Part shown: piece after piece, positions 55,696 to 64,000 of the stretch
How positions within the stretch are numbered: the first letter of the stretch is position 1
Layout of the letters: every line of letters begins with the position of its first letter
From: Devosia sp. YIM 151766
GTDB lineage: Bacteria; Pseudomonadota; Alphaproteobacteria; Rhizobiales; Devosiaceae
NCBI RefSeq assembly: GCF_030285925.1
Contig: NZ_CP127251.1
Coordinates: forward strand, 2,356,001 to 2,420,000
Length of the DNA stretch: 64,000 bases
Direction: 5' to 3'
Program-made: the position numbers and the translations under genes
Notes under the pieces: model-generated
The model's input: the letters and a program-made list of their open reading frames with translations, nothing else
What the model was told of the DNA's origin: nothing
Databases searched by the model: none

Positions 55696-56472
55696 CTATC
55701 GCGCCAACCAGCCGCCGTCGACGGGGATGGTGGCGCCATGCATATAATTGGATGCGGAGGCCAGAAGGAAGACCGCGGCGTCGCCAATGTCGGACGGTTC
55801 GCCCCAGCGGCCGGCGGGGATGCGCCCCAGAATCTGGGTGTTTCGATCCGGGTCGTTGCGGAGGGCTTCGGTGTTGTTGGTTTCGATATAACCCGGGGCT
55901 ATGGCGTTGACGTTTATGCCTTTTTGGGCCCATTCGCAGGCCAGAAGTCTGGTCAAACCCATAATACCGGATTTGGACGCGGTATAGGAGGCGACGCGGA
56001 TACCGCCCTGAAAGCTCAGCATTGAGGCGATGTTGACGATTTTCCCTGTTGCACCGGGGGTTTGCACCACGCGACGCGCGAAGGCCTGGCAGAGGAAAAA
56101 CGCCGCTTTCAGATTGACGCCCATGACGTCGTCCCAGTCCTCTTCGGTGAAATCGAGGGCATCGGCACGGCGGATGATGCCGGCATTGTTGACCAGGCCG
56201 TGGATGGGGCCATGGGCGTCCCAGGCCGCGTCCAGCATGGCATGTGGCGGCATAAGCGGGTCGAGATCGGCGAATATGGGCGTGATCGGCGCTTCCATGT
56301 GGGATAGGGCGGCAGCCTGGCGCGACGTGTCGTCCATATTGGACCGTCCGGCCGCCAGAACGCGCCCTCCGGCGCGCACCACGGCCAGCGCGATGCCCTG
56401 TCCGATGCCGGTATTGGCGCCGGTGACCATGATGGTTTTCCCTTCAAGGGAAAATGCCGAAAGGTCGATCAC
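55696..56472 (-). CDS. kduD: 2-dehydro-3-deoxy-D-gluconate 5-dehydrogenase (KduD)
   Basis: The 258-aa short-chain dehydrogenase has the cofactor motif TGANTGIGQGIA (about residues 18-29), NNAG, and the catalytic YTASKSG (Tyr and Lys near 165). It reduces 2,5-diketo-3-deoxygluconate to KDG in pectin/uronate breakdown. It overlaps kduI by four bases. Confidence 0.9.
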   Translation of the reverse strand: MIDLSAFSLEGKTIMVTGANTGIGQGIALAVVRAGGRVLAAGRSNMDDTSRQAAALSHMEAPITPIFADLDPLMPPHAMLDAAWDAHGPIHGLVNNAGIIRRADALDFTEEDWDDVMGVNLKAAFFLCQAFARRVVQTPGATGKIVNIASMLSFQGGIRVASYTASKSGIMGLTRLLACEWAQKGINVNAIAPGYIETNNTEALRNDPDRNTQILGRIPAGRWGEPSDIGDAAVFLLASASNYMHGATIPVDGGWLAR

Positions 56473-57305
56473 AACAGGTCCCCGGGCTGGACCGGTTCGA
56501 CGTCGGTATAATCGACATTGTCGCCGGCCATGGCCCAGATGAAGGTATAATTGGCGGTACCGGCTCCCGCATGGATCGACCAGGGGGGCGAAAGCACGGC
56601 CTGTTCGTTGGCGAGAACCAGATGGCGGGTCTCGGCGGGCTCGCCCATCAGATGGATGACGCGCTGGTCGGGATCGAGGTCGAAATAGAGATAGGCCTCC
56701 ATGCGGCGCGAATGGATATGGGCGGGCATGGTGTTCCAGATCGAGCCGGAGGCCAGCGTGGTCATGCCGACGACAAGCTGGCAGGTCTCGACCGAATGGG
56801 TGAACTGGAAGATCGAGCGCTCGTTGCAGGTATCGGACGCGCCAAGATCGAGGCGGTTGGCGTCGCCGATGCGGATATGGCGCGTAGGATGGTCGGCATG
56901 GGCCGGGGCGCTGACGAGGTAGAACTTGGCCGGGGCGGCCGGATCGTCCGAAGCGAAGGCGACGGTCTTTGCGCCGCGACCGACATAGATCATGTCGCGC
57001 GCGCCGAGGGGATAGGCGGTGCCATCGACGCTGACAATGCCCGCACCGCCGATATTGACGGCGATCAGCTCACGCCGGTCGAGAAAATTCTCGGTGCCGG
57101 TGGGCTTGATGGTTTCGAGCGGCAGGGCCCGGTCAGTGGGCGCGGCGCCGCCGACGATCATGCGGTCGTAATGGGTATAGGTGAGCGAGATTGCGCCGGG
57201 CGCGAACAGCTCGTCGATCAGGAAATTTTCGCGCAGGGCGCGCGTGTCCATGCCGGCGGCGGTGACCGGATCGACGGCGTGGCGTGAGGTAAAATTCATC
57301 GTCAT
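56469..57305 (-). CDS. kduI: 5-dehydro-4-deoxy-D-glucuronate isomerase (KduI)
   Basis: The 278-aa double-cupin enzyme has the metal site NTMPAHIHSRRMEAYLYFDL and the C-terminal motif SPPWSIHAGAGTANYTFIWA. It isomerises 5-keto-4-deoxyuronate to 2,5-diketo-3-deoxygluconate, the KduD substrate. Its length is normal. It overlaps the ABC ATPase gene by four bases. Confidence 0.95.
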   Translation of the reverse strand: MTMNFTSRHAVDPVTAAGMDTRALRENFLIDELFAPGAISLTYTHYDRMIVGGAAPTDRALPLETIKPTGTENFLDRRELIAVNIGGAGIVSVDGTAYPLGARDMIYVGRGAKTVAFASDDPAAPAKFYLVSAPAHADHPTRHIRIGDANRLDLGASDTCNERSIFQFTHSVETCQLVVGMTTLASGSIWNTMPAHIHSRRMEAYLYFDLDPDQRVIHLMGEPAETRHLVLANEQAVLSPPWSIHAGAGTANYTFIWAMAGDNVDYTDVEPVQPGDLL

Positions 57306-58042
57306 GTCAGAACCACATACTCTGTCAATTGTGCAATGTCGGTATCAGCCTTGAGGACGTCGAAAACCTTCGTGCCATGGCTCATGATCACGAAGCGGTC
57401 GCAGACCTGATAGGCGTGATAGATGTTGTGAGTGACCAGAACGCTCGAAACGTTCTCGGCCTTGAGCTTGAGAACCTGTCCCAGCAGCGCCTCGGTTTCG
57501 CGCACCGAAAGGGCCGAGGTCGGCTCGTCCAGCAGCAGCACGCGGCGCTTGAAGAAGACGGCGCGGGCGATGGCCACGGCCTGTTTCTGCCCGCCGGACA
57601 GATCGCCGACCAGTTTGTCGGGGCTGTCGATGCCCGAAATGTGGACGGCCGATTTCAGCACCTCCATGGCGATCTCGCGCATCTCGCCTTCCCTGAGGAA
57701 GCCAAGGGCGTTGGTGCGCTCGCGGCCCATGAAGATGTTGCGGGTGATCGAGAGGTCGTCGACCAGAGCGGTGTTCTGGTAAATCGTCTCGATGCCCGCT
57801 TCGGCGGAATCGGTGCGGCAGGTGAACAGCGTCTGCTTGCCGTCGACCGACAGATGACCCGAACTGGGACGGTGGATGCCCGAGATCAGGTTGACGGTGG
57901 TCGATTTGCCCGCGCCATTGTCGCCCAGAAGCCCGATGACCTCGCCTTCCCCGATATGGAAGCTCAGTTCGTTGAGCGCCACGAGGCCGCCGAACCGCTT
58001 GGTGATGGAGTGAAGTTCGAGAATGGGTGTGTTCGCCATCAT
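57302..58042 (-). CDS. Sugar ABC transporter ATP-binding protein (single-domain)
   Basis: The 246-aa ATPase has Walker A GDNGAGKST (about residues 40-48), signature LSGGQKQAVAIARA and Walker B LLLDEPTSAL. It is a single-domain ATPase of the FrcA type, unlike the double ATPase of the apiose importer. It overlaps the permease gene by four bases, and kduI follows, so the importer should supply unsaturated or other uronates. Confidence 0.88.
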   Translation of the reverse strand: MMANTPILELHSITKRFGGLVALNELSFHIGEGEVIGLLGDNGAGKSTTVNLISGIHRPSSGHLSVDGKQTLFTCRTDSAEAGIETIYQNTALVDDLSITRNIFMGRERTNALGFLREGEMREIAMEVLKSAVHISGIDSPDKLVGDLSGGQKQAVAIARAVFFKRRVLLLDEPTSALSVRETEALLGQVLKLKAENVSSVLVTHNIYHAYQVCDRFVIMSHGTKVFDVLKADTDIAQLTEYVVLT

Positions 58043-59055
58043 GCCGTCCCCCGCCGTTCGATGAGCTGGTTGAGGATGGCCGCGCCCACGATGAGGACGG
58101 CGATGAACATTTCGAGATAGAAGCCCGGCGCGCGCAGCAGCAGCAGCACGTTGGTGATGGTATGGATCAGCAATACGCCCAGGAACACCCCGATGATCGA
58201 GCCACGCCCGCCGCGCAGCGACAGGCCGCCGATGACGCAGGCGGCGATGGCCTGGAGTTCGAGCCCCGTGCCCTGGCCCGGCTGGACCGAACCGACGCGG
58301 GAGGTGGCGAGAATGCCCGCCGCCGCCGCCATGCCGCCGGCAATGGCGAAGGCGATGATCTTGACCCGCCCCGTATTGATGCCGATGGCGGTGGCCGCTG
58401 CGCGGTTGCCGCCGGTGGCGAAGACGTGGTTGCCGAAGCGGTGATGGTGCAGCAGCGCGTAAAACCCGATGCTGAGCGCGACGAACCACAGGAAAGCGGC
58501 GTTGAAGCCGAACAAAGTGCCCGCGAAGATATCGGAAAAGAGCGGCTCGGGGTCGAACCGCACCTGCACCGCACCATTATAGAGCAGCACCGCCCCGCGC
58601 CAGAACAACAGGCCGCCCAGCGTGACGATGAAGGAGGGCAGGTGAAACCGCAGCGTGATCAGTCCATTGAGCACCCCGATGGCGACGCCGATCAGGATGG
58701 CCAGCGGCGCGGCGAGAAAGGCGCTCATCCCCGCTTCGACCTGCACGGCCATGACGATGGCGGTCAGGGCATAGACCGAGCCGACTGAAAGATCGAACTC
58801 GCCCGCGATCATCAGGACGCCGACTCCGAGCGCGAGGCATCCCAGCACCGGCACGGCGCGCATCAGGATGGCGAGGTTCTGCGGCGACAGATAGCGGAAA
58901 TCGTCGGGATGGAGCAGCGCCCAGATGATGCAGGCAAGCTGGATGATGCCGAACACCAGAAGAATGGACCCGGCCGGATTGGCCAGGAAGCGGCGGGCAT
59001 AATGGCCGGCCCCGCGTGGAGGTGGGGCAGAAACGCCTTCGGCGATGGGCGTCAT
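58039..59055 (-). CDS. Sugar ABC transporter permease (BPD_transp_2)
   Basis: The 338-aa permease is of the ribose/fructose type with about eight membrane segments and the motif MIAGEFDLSVGSVYALTAIV. Start 59055 is chosen because GGGAG lies just upstream; 13 more residues are possible. It pairs with itself to form the channel, as no second permease gene is present. Confidence 0.88.
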   Translation of the reverse strand: MTPIAEGVSAPPPRGAGHYARRFLANPAGSILLVFGIIQLACIIWALLHPDDFRYLSPQNLAILMRAVPVLGCLALGVGVLMIAGEFDLSVGSVYALTAIVMAVQVEAGMSAFLAAPLAILIGVAIGVLNGLITLRFHLPSFIVTLGGLLFWRGAVLLYNGAVQVRFDPEPLFSDIFAGTLFGFNAAFLWFVALSIGFYALLHHHRFGNHVFATGGNRAAATAIGINTGRVKIIAFAIAGGMAAAAGILATSRVGSVQPGQGTGLELQAIAACVIGGLSLRGGRGSIIGVFLGVLLIHTITNVLLLLRAPGFYLEMFIAVLIVGAAILNQLIERRGTA

Positions 59056-59188
59056 GGAGCGGGCTCCCTTGGAGTTTTCGTTGCGGTGGGGCATTTCGAG
59101 CGTTTCCGATCCGTCGCACCGGATTATCTGGCTCGTCGTCCTCGGGCTTGGCCGGGGACGACGAGTTCGGGAAGCGAAACGATGGTGC

Positions 59189-60160
59189 CTAGCGATAGGA
59201 GCCGATCAGGTCCTTGATGGCCGTGATCCGGCTGGCATCGAGGAAGGCGCCCTGGCCCGTATCCACATCGGTCGGGGTCAGCCCGTAGCGGGCCGCCATG
59301 GCGATCTGGGCGATCGGGTGATAGCCCTGAAGATAGGGCTGTTGGTCCATGGTGGCGAACATCTCGCCCGATTCCACCGCATTGGCGATTTCGACGGCGA
59401 GATCGAAGCCCGCAAAGGGCACGTCGACCCCCGCATCGCGGATGGCGCCCGCCCCCACGGTCGAGGTGACCGAGCCGGTGCCGAACACGGCCTTGACGTC
59501 CGGATTAGCGATCAGGAACTGGGTCATGATGTTCTGGGCTTCGGCAGGATCGAGGCCGGCGCGAACGGATTCCACGATGATGCCGTGTTCGCCCATGGCC
59601 CGCTCGATGCCGCCGCCACGGGCGACCGCGAAGGTGGCTTCGGGGATTTCGCGCGGGTTGAACACCACGTCGCCTTCCTGCAAGCCGAACGCATCGATCA
59701 TGCGCAGCCCGAGCTCGTATCCCGACGCTTCCTCGTTCATGCCGACATAGGCCTGGCGGCAATTGCCGTCCGCGCCTTCGAGGTCGTCATTGTTGAAGCC
59801 GATGACGATGATGCCCTGTTCGACCGCCGCGCAGATGGAATCGTCGAACGCGTCCGAGGACGAGATGGCGACGGCGATGCCGTCGACCCCGGCGGCGGTG
59901 GCGCTTTCGATCAGGTCGGTCTGCCGGACCGGATCGTTATTGGCATATTGCACGTCGAGGCTGACATTGAACGCCTCGGCCGCGTCCCGCGCGCCCTGTA
60001 CGACCGGATTGAAAAACTGAACGCTGGGATCGAGATAGATGATCATGGTCGCGGTGACCTGCTCGTCCGGCCCCACGCTCTGGGCCATGGCGGTCGAGCA
60101 CAGGAGCGAAGCGCCCATGAGCCCGGCGGCGGCGGCATAGGATAGTCCCTTGAATGACAT
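59189..60160 (-). CDS. Sugar ABC transporter substrate-binding protein (PF13407 type)
   Basis: The 323-aa periplasmic protein has a signal peptide ending at STAMAQ and the binding fold (MIIYLDPSVQFFNPVVQGAR). In this uronate operon the ligand is likely a galacturonate-derived sugar acid. GGGAGGAAACC precedes the ATG. It lies 133 bp before the permease gene, a gap without a gene. Confidence 0.87.
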   Translation of the reverse strand: MSFKGLSYAAAAGLMGASLLCSTAMAQSVGPDEQVTATMIIYLDPSVQFFNPVVQGARDAAEAFNVSLDVQYANNDPVRQTDLIESATAAGVDGIAVAISSSDAFDDSICAAVEQGIIVIGFNNDDLEGADGNCRQAYVGMNEEASGYELGLRMIDAFGLQEGDVVFNPREIPEATFAVARGGGIERAMGEHGIIVESVRAGLDPAEAQNIMTQFLIANPDVKAVFGTGSVTSTVGAGAIRDAGVDVPFAGFDLAVEIANAVESGEMFATMDQQPYLQGYHPIAQIAMAARYGLTPTDVDTGQGAFLDASRITAIKDLIGSYR

Positions 60161-60250
60161 TTCCGGTTTCCTCCCTTGGATGTGTCAGACAATCGTCTTC
60201 GGCCGCGACCCCTCTCGACGCGCCGCCGATTTCTTCCGCGTGCTTTGCGG

Positions 60251-61771
60251 TCAGCCGCCGAACCAGACCGGCGGCTTTCCGAAGGTGACGTGGATGCCCT
60301 TGAACTGGGAATATTCGTCGAACCCGTAGCGGCCGAGCTCGCGCCCGACGCCGCTTTTCTTGTAGCCGCCGATGGGCAGCTCGGCGGTGCCGTCGATCAC
60401 CGAATTGATCCAGCACCGCCCCGCCCGCACCCGGCGGATGGTCTGCATGGCGTTTTCGAGATTGGTCGACCATACGCTGGCCGAGAGCCCGTATTCGCTG
60501 TCATTGGCCAGCGCCACCGCCTCATCCGCCGTGCGAAAGCCGATGGTCGAAAGCACCGGGCCGAAAATCTCCTCGCGCGCTATGCTCATCTCGGGCCGAA
60601 CGCCGGCAAAAACCGTCGGCTGGAAGAACAGCCCGTCCCCGCTTTCGGCCGCGCCGCCGATCAGCACTTCGGCCCCCTCGCTCTGGCCGGCCCTGACATA
60701 TCCATCGACCTTTTGCAGATGCTGGCGCGAGATCATGGCGCCGATCTTGGTGCGCTCGTTGAGCGGGTCGCCGAACGGCACGCGGCGCGAAATATCGAGG
60801 ACGCGGGCCAGAAGATCGTCGCGGATATCCTCGTGCACCAGCAGCCGGCTGCCCGAAATGCAGCATTGGCCGGCATTGTGATAGACGCCATAGGCAATGC
60901 CATCCGCGGCGGCGTCGAGATCGGCGTCGGCGAAGACGATCTGGGGGCCCTTGCCGCCCAGCTCCAGCCCGACGCGCTTGACCTGCCTGGCGGCGATTTC
61001 GGCCAAATGGCTGCCGACCCGGACCGAGCCGGTAAAGGCGATCATGTCGGTGCGCGGGTCCTCGGCCAGCGTCTGGCCGGCAGGGTCGCCATAGCCGGTG
61101 ACCACGTTGAACACCCCTTCGGGCAGGCCCGCCTCCAGCGCCAGCTCGGCCATCATGATCGAGGTTCCCGAGGTGAGTTCGGACGGCTTGAGCACCACGG
61201 TGCAGCCCACCCCGATGGCCCAGGGCACGCGCTCGGACGCGATGATGAAGGGGAAGTTCCACGGGGTGATGATGCCCACGACGCCGATGGGCTCGCGCAG
61301 GACCAGGCCGAGGCGATCATCGCCGATAGCGTTGTGGCTCTGGCCTTCGAGCGCCCGCGCCTGGCCGGCGGCATAGGTCCAGAGATCGGCGCAATAGAGG
61401 ATTTCGCCCTTGGCCTGCGTGATGGGCTTGCCGACTTCGAGGCATTCGGCCAGCGCCAACTCATCCGCGCGGGCGACAATCCGATCGGCCACCCTGAGCA
61501 TGATCGTCGAGCGCTCGGCCCCCGACATAAGCGGCCAGGGACCGTTATCGAATGCCTCGCGCGCCGCCCCGATGGCGAGTTTGACATCATCGGCGGAAGC
61601 CTCGGGCCAGATGCCGACGATCTTGCCGTTATGGCCGGGGCTTTCGCGCTCGATGAGCTTGCCAGATTGCGCGTCGACCGATTTGCCGCCGACCACCATC
61701 CGGTAGCGCCGGGGGGCGGCGAGGCGGGCATCGGCCAGGTCGGGGCGGATGTAGCTCGATTGTTGGCTCAT
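60251..61771 (-). CDS. NAD(P)-dependent aldehyde dehydrogenase
   Basis: The 506-aa enzyme has the ALDH motifs LELGGKGPQIVFADAD, with the catalytic glutamate, and NAGQCCISGSRLL, with the catalytic cysteine near residue 306. It is of the betaine/gamma-aminobutyraldehyde type and oxidises an unidentified aldehyde, perhaps a uronate-derived semialdehyde. It is the first gene of the uronate operon and faces the divergent regulator. Confidence 0.88.
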   Translation of the reverse strand: MSQQSSYIRPDLADARLAAPRRYRMVVGGKSVDAQSGKLIERESPGHNGKIVGIWPEASADDVKLAIGAAREAFDNGPWPLMSGAERSTIMLRVADRIVARADELALAECLEVGKPITQAKGEILYCADLWTYAAGQARALEGQSHNAIGDDRLGLVLREPIGVVGIITPWNFPFIIASERVPWAIGVGCTVVLKPSELTSGTSIMMAELALEAGLPEGVFNVVTGYGDPAGQTLAEDPRTDMIAFTGSVRVGSHLAEIAARQVKRVGLELGGKGPQIVFADADLDAAADGIAYGVYHNAGQCCISGSRLLVHEDIRDDLLARVLDISRRVPFGDPLNERTKIGAMISRQHLQKVDGYVRAGQSEGAEVLIGGAAESGDGLFFQPTVFAGVRPEMSIAREEIFGPVLSTIGFRTADEAVALANDSEYGLSASVWSTNLENAMQTIRRVRAGRCWINSVIDGTAELPIGGYKKSGVGRELGRYGFDEYSQFKGIHVTFGKPPVWFGG

Positions 61772-61820
61772 GGGCAAACGGCGTTTCGCCTTCCTCCTCG
61801 GGGTCGCAATTTTTGCTGTT

Positions 61821-61840
61821 GTATGGTAGGGTATGGTAGT
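61821..61840 (+). promoter_or_regulatory. Tandem GTATGGTAGG/GTATGGTAGT repeats in the divergent promoter
   Basis: Two 10-bp direct repeats differ only in the last base. They lie between the aldehyde dehydrogenase and the FadR-type gene, in the 93-bp divergent gap. The second one continues as TATGGTAGTACAT, partly palindromic, as FadR-type GntR sites often are. Binding by the adjacent regulator is inferred. Confidence 0.5.
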
Positions 61841-61864
61841 ACATTCCAGTTGTCAACGGATACA

Positions 61865-62569
61865 ATGGCGCCCATGAACATCGAATCATTGAGACTGGAA
61901 AAACTGGGAGACGTCGGCGCCAGCTCGGCGTTTCAGGTGGAGCGGGATTTGCGCGAGGCCATCATTCGTCTCGAATTGCTGCCCGGCACACGCCTGTCCG
62001 AGCAGGAGATCGCCGACCGGCTCGGGGTGTCGCGCCAGCCGGTGCGCGAGGCGCTGATCGCGCTGGCCAAGTCCAAGCTTGTCGAAGTGCGATCCAAGCG
62101 CGGCACTTACGTGGTCAAGATTTCGGCGCGGGAAATGATGGAAGCGCGCTTCGTGCGCGAGGCGATCGAGACCGCGGTGGTGCGGCGGGCGTGCCTCACC
62201 TTTGATCCCTGGGTGCGGGCCTCCATCGACGCGATCCTCAAGCGTCAGGCCGCGGCGAGCGAGGCTCAGGATTACAACCGCTTCCGGCGCGAGGACGAGC
62301 AGTTCCACATGGCGCTGGCCAGCGGGGCGGGTTGCGCCATGGCCTGGAGCGTCATCGCCGACGTCAAGGCCCATATCGACCGGGTCTGCAACCTCCAGTT
62401 GCGCAAGCCCGATTCCATGGGCGCACTGATCGCCGAGCACCACACCATCATCGCCGCCATCGACGCACGCGACGCCGATCGCGCCGAGCACGCCATGAAA
62501 GCTCATCTCGAAGGCATCATCGAGGACCTCCCACAGATTGAATCGGAAAACCTGGATTTGTTCGAGTGA
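61865..62569 (+). CDS. GntR/FadR-family regulator of the uronate operon
   Basis: The 234-aa protein has a GntR winged helix (LSEQEIADRLGVSRQPVREA, about residues 44-63) and a C-terminal FCD effector domain (EDEQFHMALASGAG and EHHTIIAAIDARD with metal histidines). It is divergent from the aldehyde dehydrogenase/ABC/kdu operon and is the natural candidate for its repressor. ATG 61874 is an alternative start. Confidence 0.87.
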   Translation: MAPMNIESLRLEKLGDVGASSAFQVERDLREAIIRLELLPGTRLSEQEIADRLGVSRQPVREALIALAKSKLVEVRSKRGTYVVKISAREMMEARFVREAIETAVVRRACLTFDPWVRASIDAILKRQAAASEAQDYNRFRREDEQFHMALASGAGCAMAWSVIADVKAHIDRVCNLQLRKPDSMGALIAEHHTIIAAIDARDADRAEHAMKAHLEGIIEDLPQIESENLDLFE

Positions 62570-62925
62570 GGATTTCCGGGGCAACCGAAGCGACGCTTCT
62601 CCCTTGCCACAGTCGATATTCCGGCCATCAGCATTCGCCGACGATCACTGGAGTTCCGCCTTCGCCAATCTGACCACCATTTCATTGCGATCGGCGGCAT
62701 CGTGAACCAGCCTCGATTGCGGCCTCCTACTGTGGCGCTTCGGAGCGTTACGGTCGGCACACCTGCCCTATAGCTTGCCGTTTCGGCAGAGCTGCCCGCT
62801 ATATCCATGCATCCCAACTTACGTGTGGCGGGCAATTCGATGCGCCCCGGACATAAATTTTCGGAGCGGCCAAGGTTTTCCAATGCGCTGCCGTCTTACA
62901 GGCAGAAACAATCCGGAGACCTCAA
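62570..62925. other. Gene-free region
   Basis: No ORF with a convincing ribosome site or known family is present in these 356 bp, and I see no strong hairpin or repeat. Long frames here have the look of shadows. Confidence 0.5.
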
Positions 62926-63291
62926 ATGAGCTATCGGGCCAAACCGCTATTGTTTGTTGCCATCCTGGCTGGCCTTTCCGCGCCCGCCTTTTCCGCCGAA
63001 TTCCAGCGCGATATCGATGCCGGTCATTCCTTCTGGGGTGTCGGGCGGACGGGGGTGATGTGCTATATGGCGCCGTGTCCCTGGCAGGGCATCTTCCCCA
63101 TTTCAGCGGATAAAAACGAGCGGGGCTTTCCGATAGCCCGCCAAAATCAGCCCGAACCGCGCTTCACGAGTGCTGACCCCGCCGTCACCCGAGCCGTTAT
63201 CGCCGCCTATGCCAAAGGCGACTGCCTCATCGTGGAGGGGAAGCGGATCGGGGACGGGTTGGATATCGCGAGAATAATCGGCCAATGCTGA
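62926..63291 (+). CDS. Hypothetical secreted protein
   Basis: The 121-aa protein has a signal peptide ending near APAFSAE (about residue 24) and a small periplasmic domain with three cysteines (MCYMAPCPW, GDCLIV) plus one at the C-terminus. I do not recognise a family. GGAGACCTCAA lies before the ATG. It is followed by a short membrane-protein gene on the same strand. Confidence 0.7.
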   Translation: MSYRAKPLLFVAILAGLSAPAFSAEFQRDIDAGHSFWGVGRTGVMCYMAPCPWQGIFPISADKNERGFPIARQNQPEPRFTSADPAVTRAVIAAYAKGDCLIVEGKRIGDGLDIARIIGQC

Positions 63292-63325
63292 GCTGGCCGG
63301 GTAACGATATTACAAGGAGGCAATA

Positions 63326-63730
63326 TTGTTTTTACGGTTCAAAACGCCGCTGATCGCCGTTCTGCTTGGCATATTGCCATTCTTCGTTTTTCTGGGCTGT
63401 TCGCAGACCGTTACCGTAAACGGCGCAACGGTCAGGGACGAGCAAATCAACCTTGTCGGCATGGTTCTGGCGGTTGCCGGGCTGGGGCTCGCCTTTACGG
63501 TCCTGCGCCCCTCTGCTCCCCGGGATTCTGCCCGCAAAATCCTTGCGGCTGTTGCGGGCGTGCTGTGTCTGTTGCAGCTCGCCGCCTCGTTGGACCTCAT
63601 CCGTCCGCTGGACTGGCTCACGCCCGATTCCGACCTGCCACCGCTTGCCTATAACGGGCTCAGCGACGGAAATCGAAACATTGTAGGCAGCATGCGATCT
63701 CATGAACCGTTCCGTTTTCACGCTCGATGA
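63326..63730 (+). CDS. Hypothetical membrane protein or lipoprotein
   Basis: The 134-aa protein starts at TTG behind a strong AAGGAGG. It has an N-terminal hydrophobic segment ending FVFLGCSQ (a possible lipobox) and a second one at about residues 45-60, then a third near 72-90. No family is recognised. It lies 34 bp after the secreted protein gene. Confidence 0.6.
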   Translation: MFLRFKTPLIAVLLGILPFFVFLGCSQTVTVNGATVRDEQINLVGMVLAVAGLGLAFTVLRPSAPRDSARKILAAVAGVLCLLQLAASLDLIRPLDWLTPDSDLPPLAYNGLSDGNRNIVGSMRSHEPFRFHAR

Positions 63731-64000
63731 TACGCATCAGCACATGGACTACGCTGACGTCTGCCATGCGGGCCGGTATCGCATCGATTACGACGCTCTG
63801 ATCGCCCTGTTTTCGGTCCTTCCCGAAGCGCAGCAGGATGAGGTGAAGGAAAGAGCGGCCGAGTTGCGGCGACCGGCGCCGGATGCCGAGGACTGCACCT
63901 CCCGGCGCACCAATTATGCCATGGGTAAACTGGTCGATGACGTGAACCAGCAAAGAGACATGCTCGCCATCCTGCGGGATGGCTATGTGGCCTTAATGGA
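63702..64000 (+). CDS. Hypothetical protein, 3' end cut by the window
   Basis: An open frame from ATG 63702 (MNRSVFTLDDTHQHMDYADV) runs to the window end without a stop and overlaps the preceding gene by 29 bases. A later ATG at 63744 would avoid the overlap. The visible ~99 residues are soluble and contain no motif I recognise. Confidence 0.5.
   Translation, partial: MNRSVFTLDDTHQHMDYADVCHAGRYRIDYDALIALFSVLPEAQQDEVKERAAELRRPAPDAEDCTSRRTNYAMGKLVDDVNQQRDMLAILRDGYVALM

Noticed and set aside
62503..62883. 126-aa minus-strand frame after the FadR-type gene
   Set aside because: It has no ribosome site or known domain and overlaps the end of the regulator gene; treated as chance.

Overview
The window looks like a high-GC alphaproteobacterial chromosome of the order Hyphomicrobiales. 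A Devosia-like host fits the gene neighbourhoods, but this is inferred from gene content and not from a marker gene. Two parts meet at a tRNA-Ser(GGA) gene near 25.3 kb. Left of it is the end of an integrative conjugative element (ICE); right of it is ordinary chromosome dominated by catabolic operons.

1-25.3 kb, ICE. The element enters from the left inside a VirD2-like/DUF3363 relaxase gene. Between the relaxase and the coupling-protein gene traG lies a cargo zone built from repeated modules: floR with a chloramphenicol-type attenuator leader, then a broken lysR; a second relaxase 3' end, tetR(G)-tetA(G), then an intact lysR; a FabF-like ketoacyl synthase with an HxlR regulator, then a third lysR. 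After that come traG, a ribbon-helix-helix gene and a Tn4371/RP4-type mating-pair operon trbBCDEJ-K-LFGI. The start of trbG has been split by a 411-bp, frame-preserving insertion that carries an antisense SnoaL-like gene. The ICE ends with a translationally coupled run of four genes (hypothetical, TumE-like toxin, HTH antitoxin, large serine recombinase). The recombinase ORF reads into the host tRNA-Ser gene, which marks the integration site.

25.3-42 kb, chromosome. It holds housekeeping genes (msrA, a YjbR-like protein, an STT3-like membrane glycosyltransferase) and then a reductive pyrimidine/hydantoin degradation locus. That locus has a RutR-like TetR repressor with a near-consensus operator, an omega-amino-acid transaminase, a CoA-acylating semialdehyde dehydrogenase, an N-carbamoyl-beta-alanine amidohydrolase, a dihydropyrimidinase and a NitT/TauT-type ABC importer. 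A DUF559 endonuclease gene sits inside the operon between inverted palindromic repeats. A 295-aa membrane protein flanked by two 24-aa membrane microproteins follows.

42-54.6 kb, D-apiose/D-apionate catabolism. The genes match a D-apiose dehydrogenase (Gfo/Idh/MocA family), D-apionate lactonase, D-apionate oxidoisomerase, 3-oxo-isoapionate kinase (DUF1537), a RuBisCO-like protein, and a PF13407-type sugar ABC importer whose ATPase and one permease are fused. A divergent NanR/FadR-like GntR regulator very likely acts on a 13-bp motif, CATTATACCAGTT, which occurs three times at the two main promoter regions.

55-62.6 kb, uronate catabolism. A KdgF-like cupin, KduD, KduI, a second sugar ABC importer, an aldehyde dehydrogenase and a divergent FadR-type regulator form an operon for unsaturated uronates derived from pectin. 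Apiose and galacturonate are both pectin sugars (rhamnogalacturonan II, apiogalacturonan), so the two operons together read as a plant cell-wall sugar scavenging region. The window ends with small hypothetical genes, the last one cut by the window edge.
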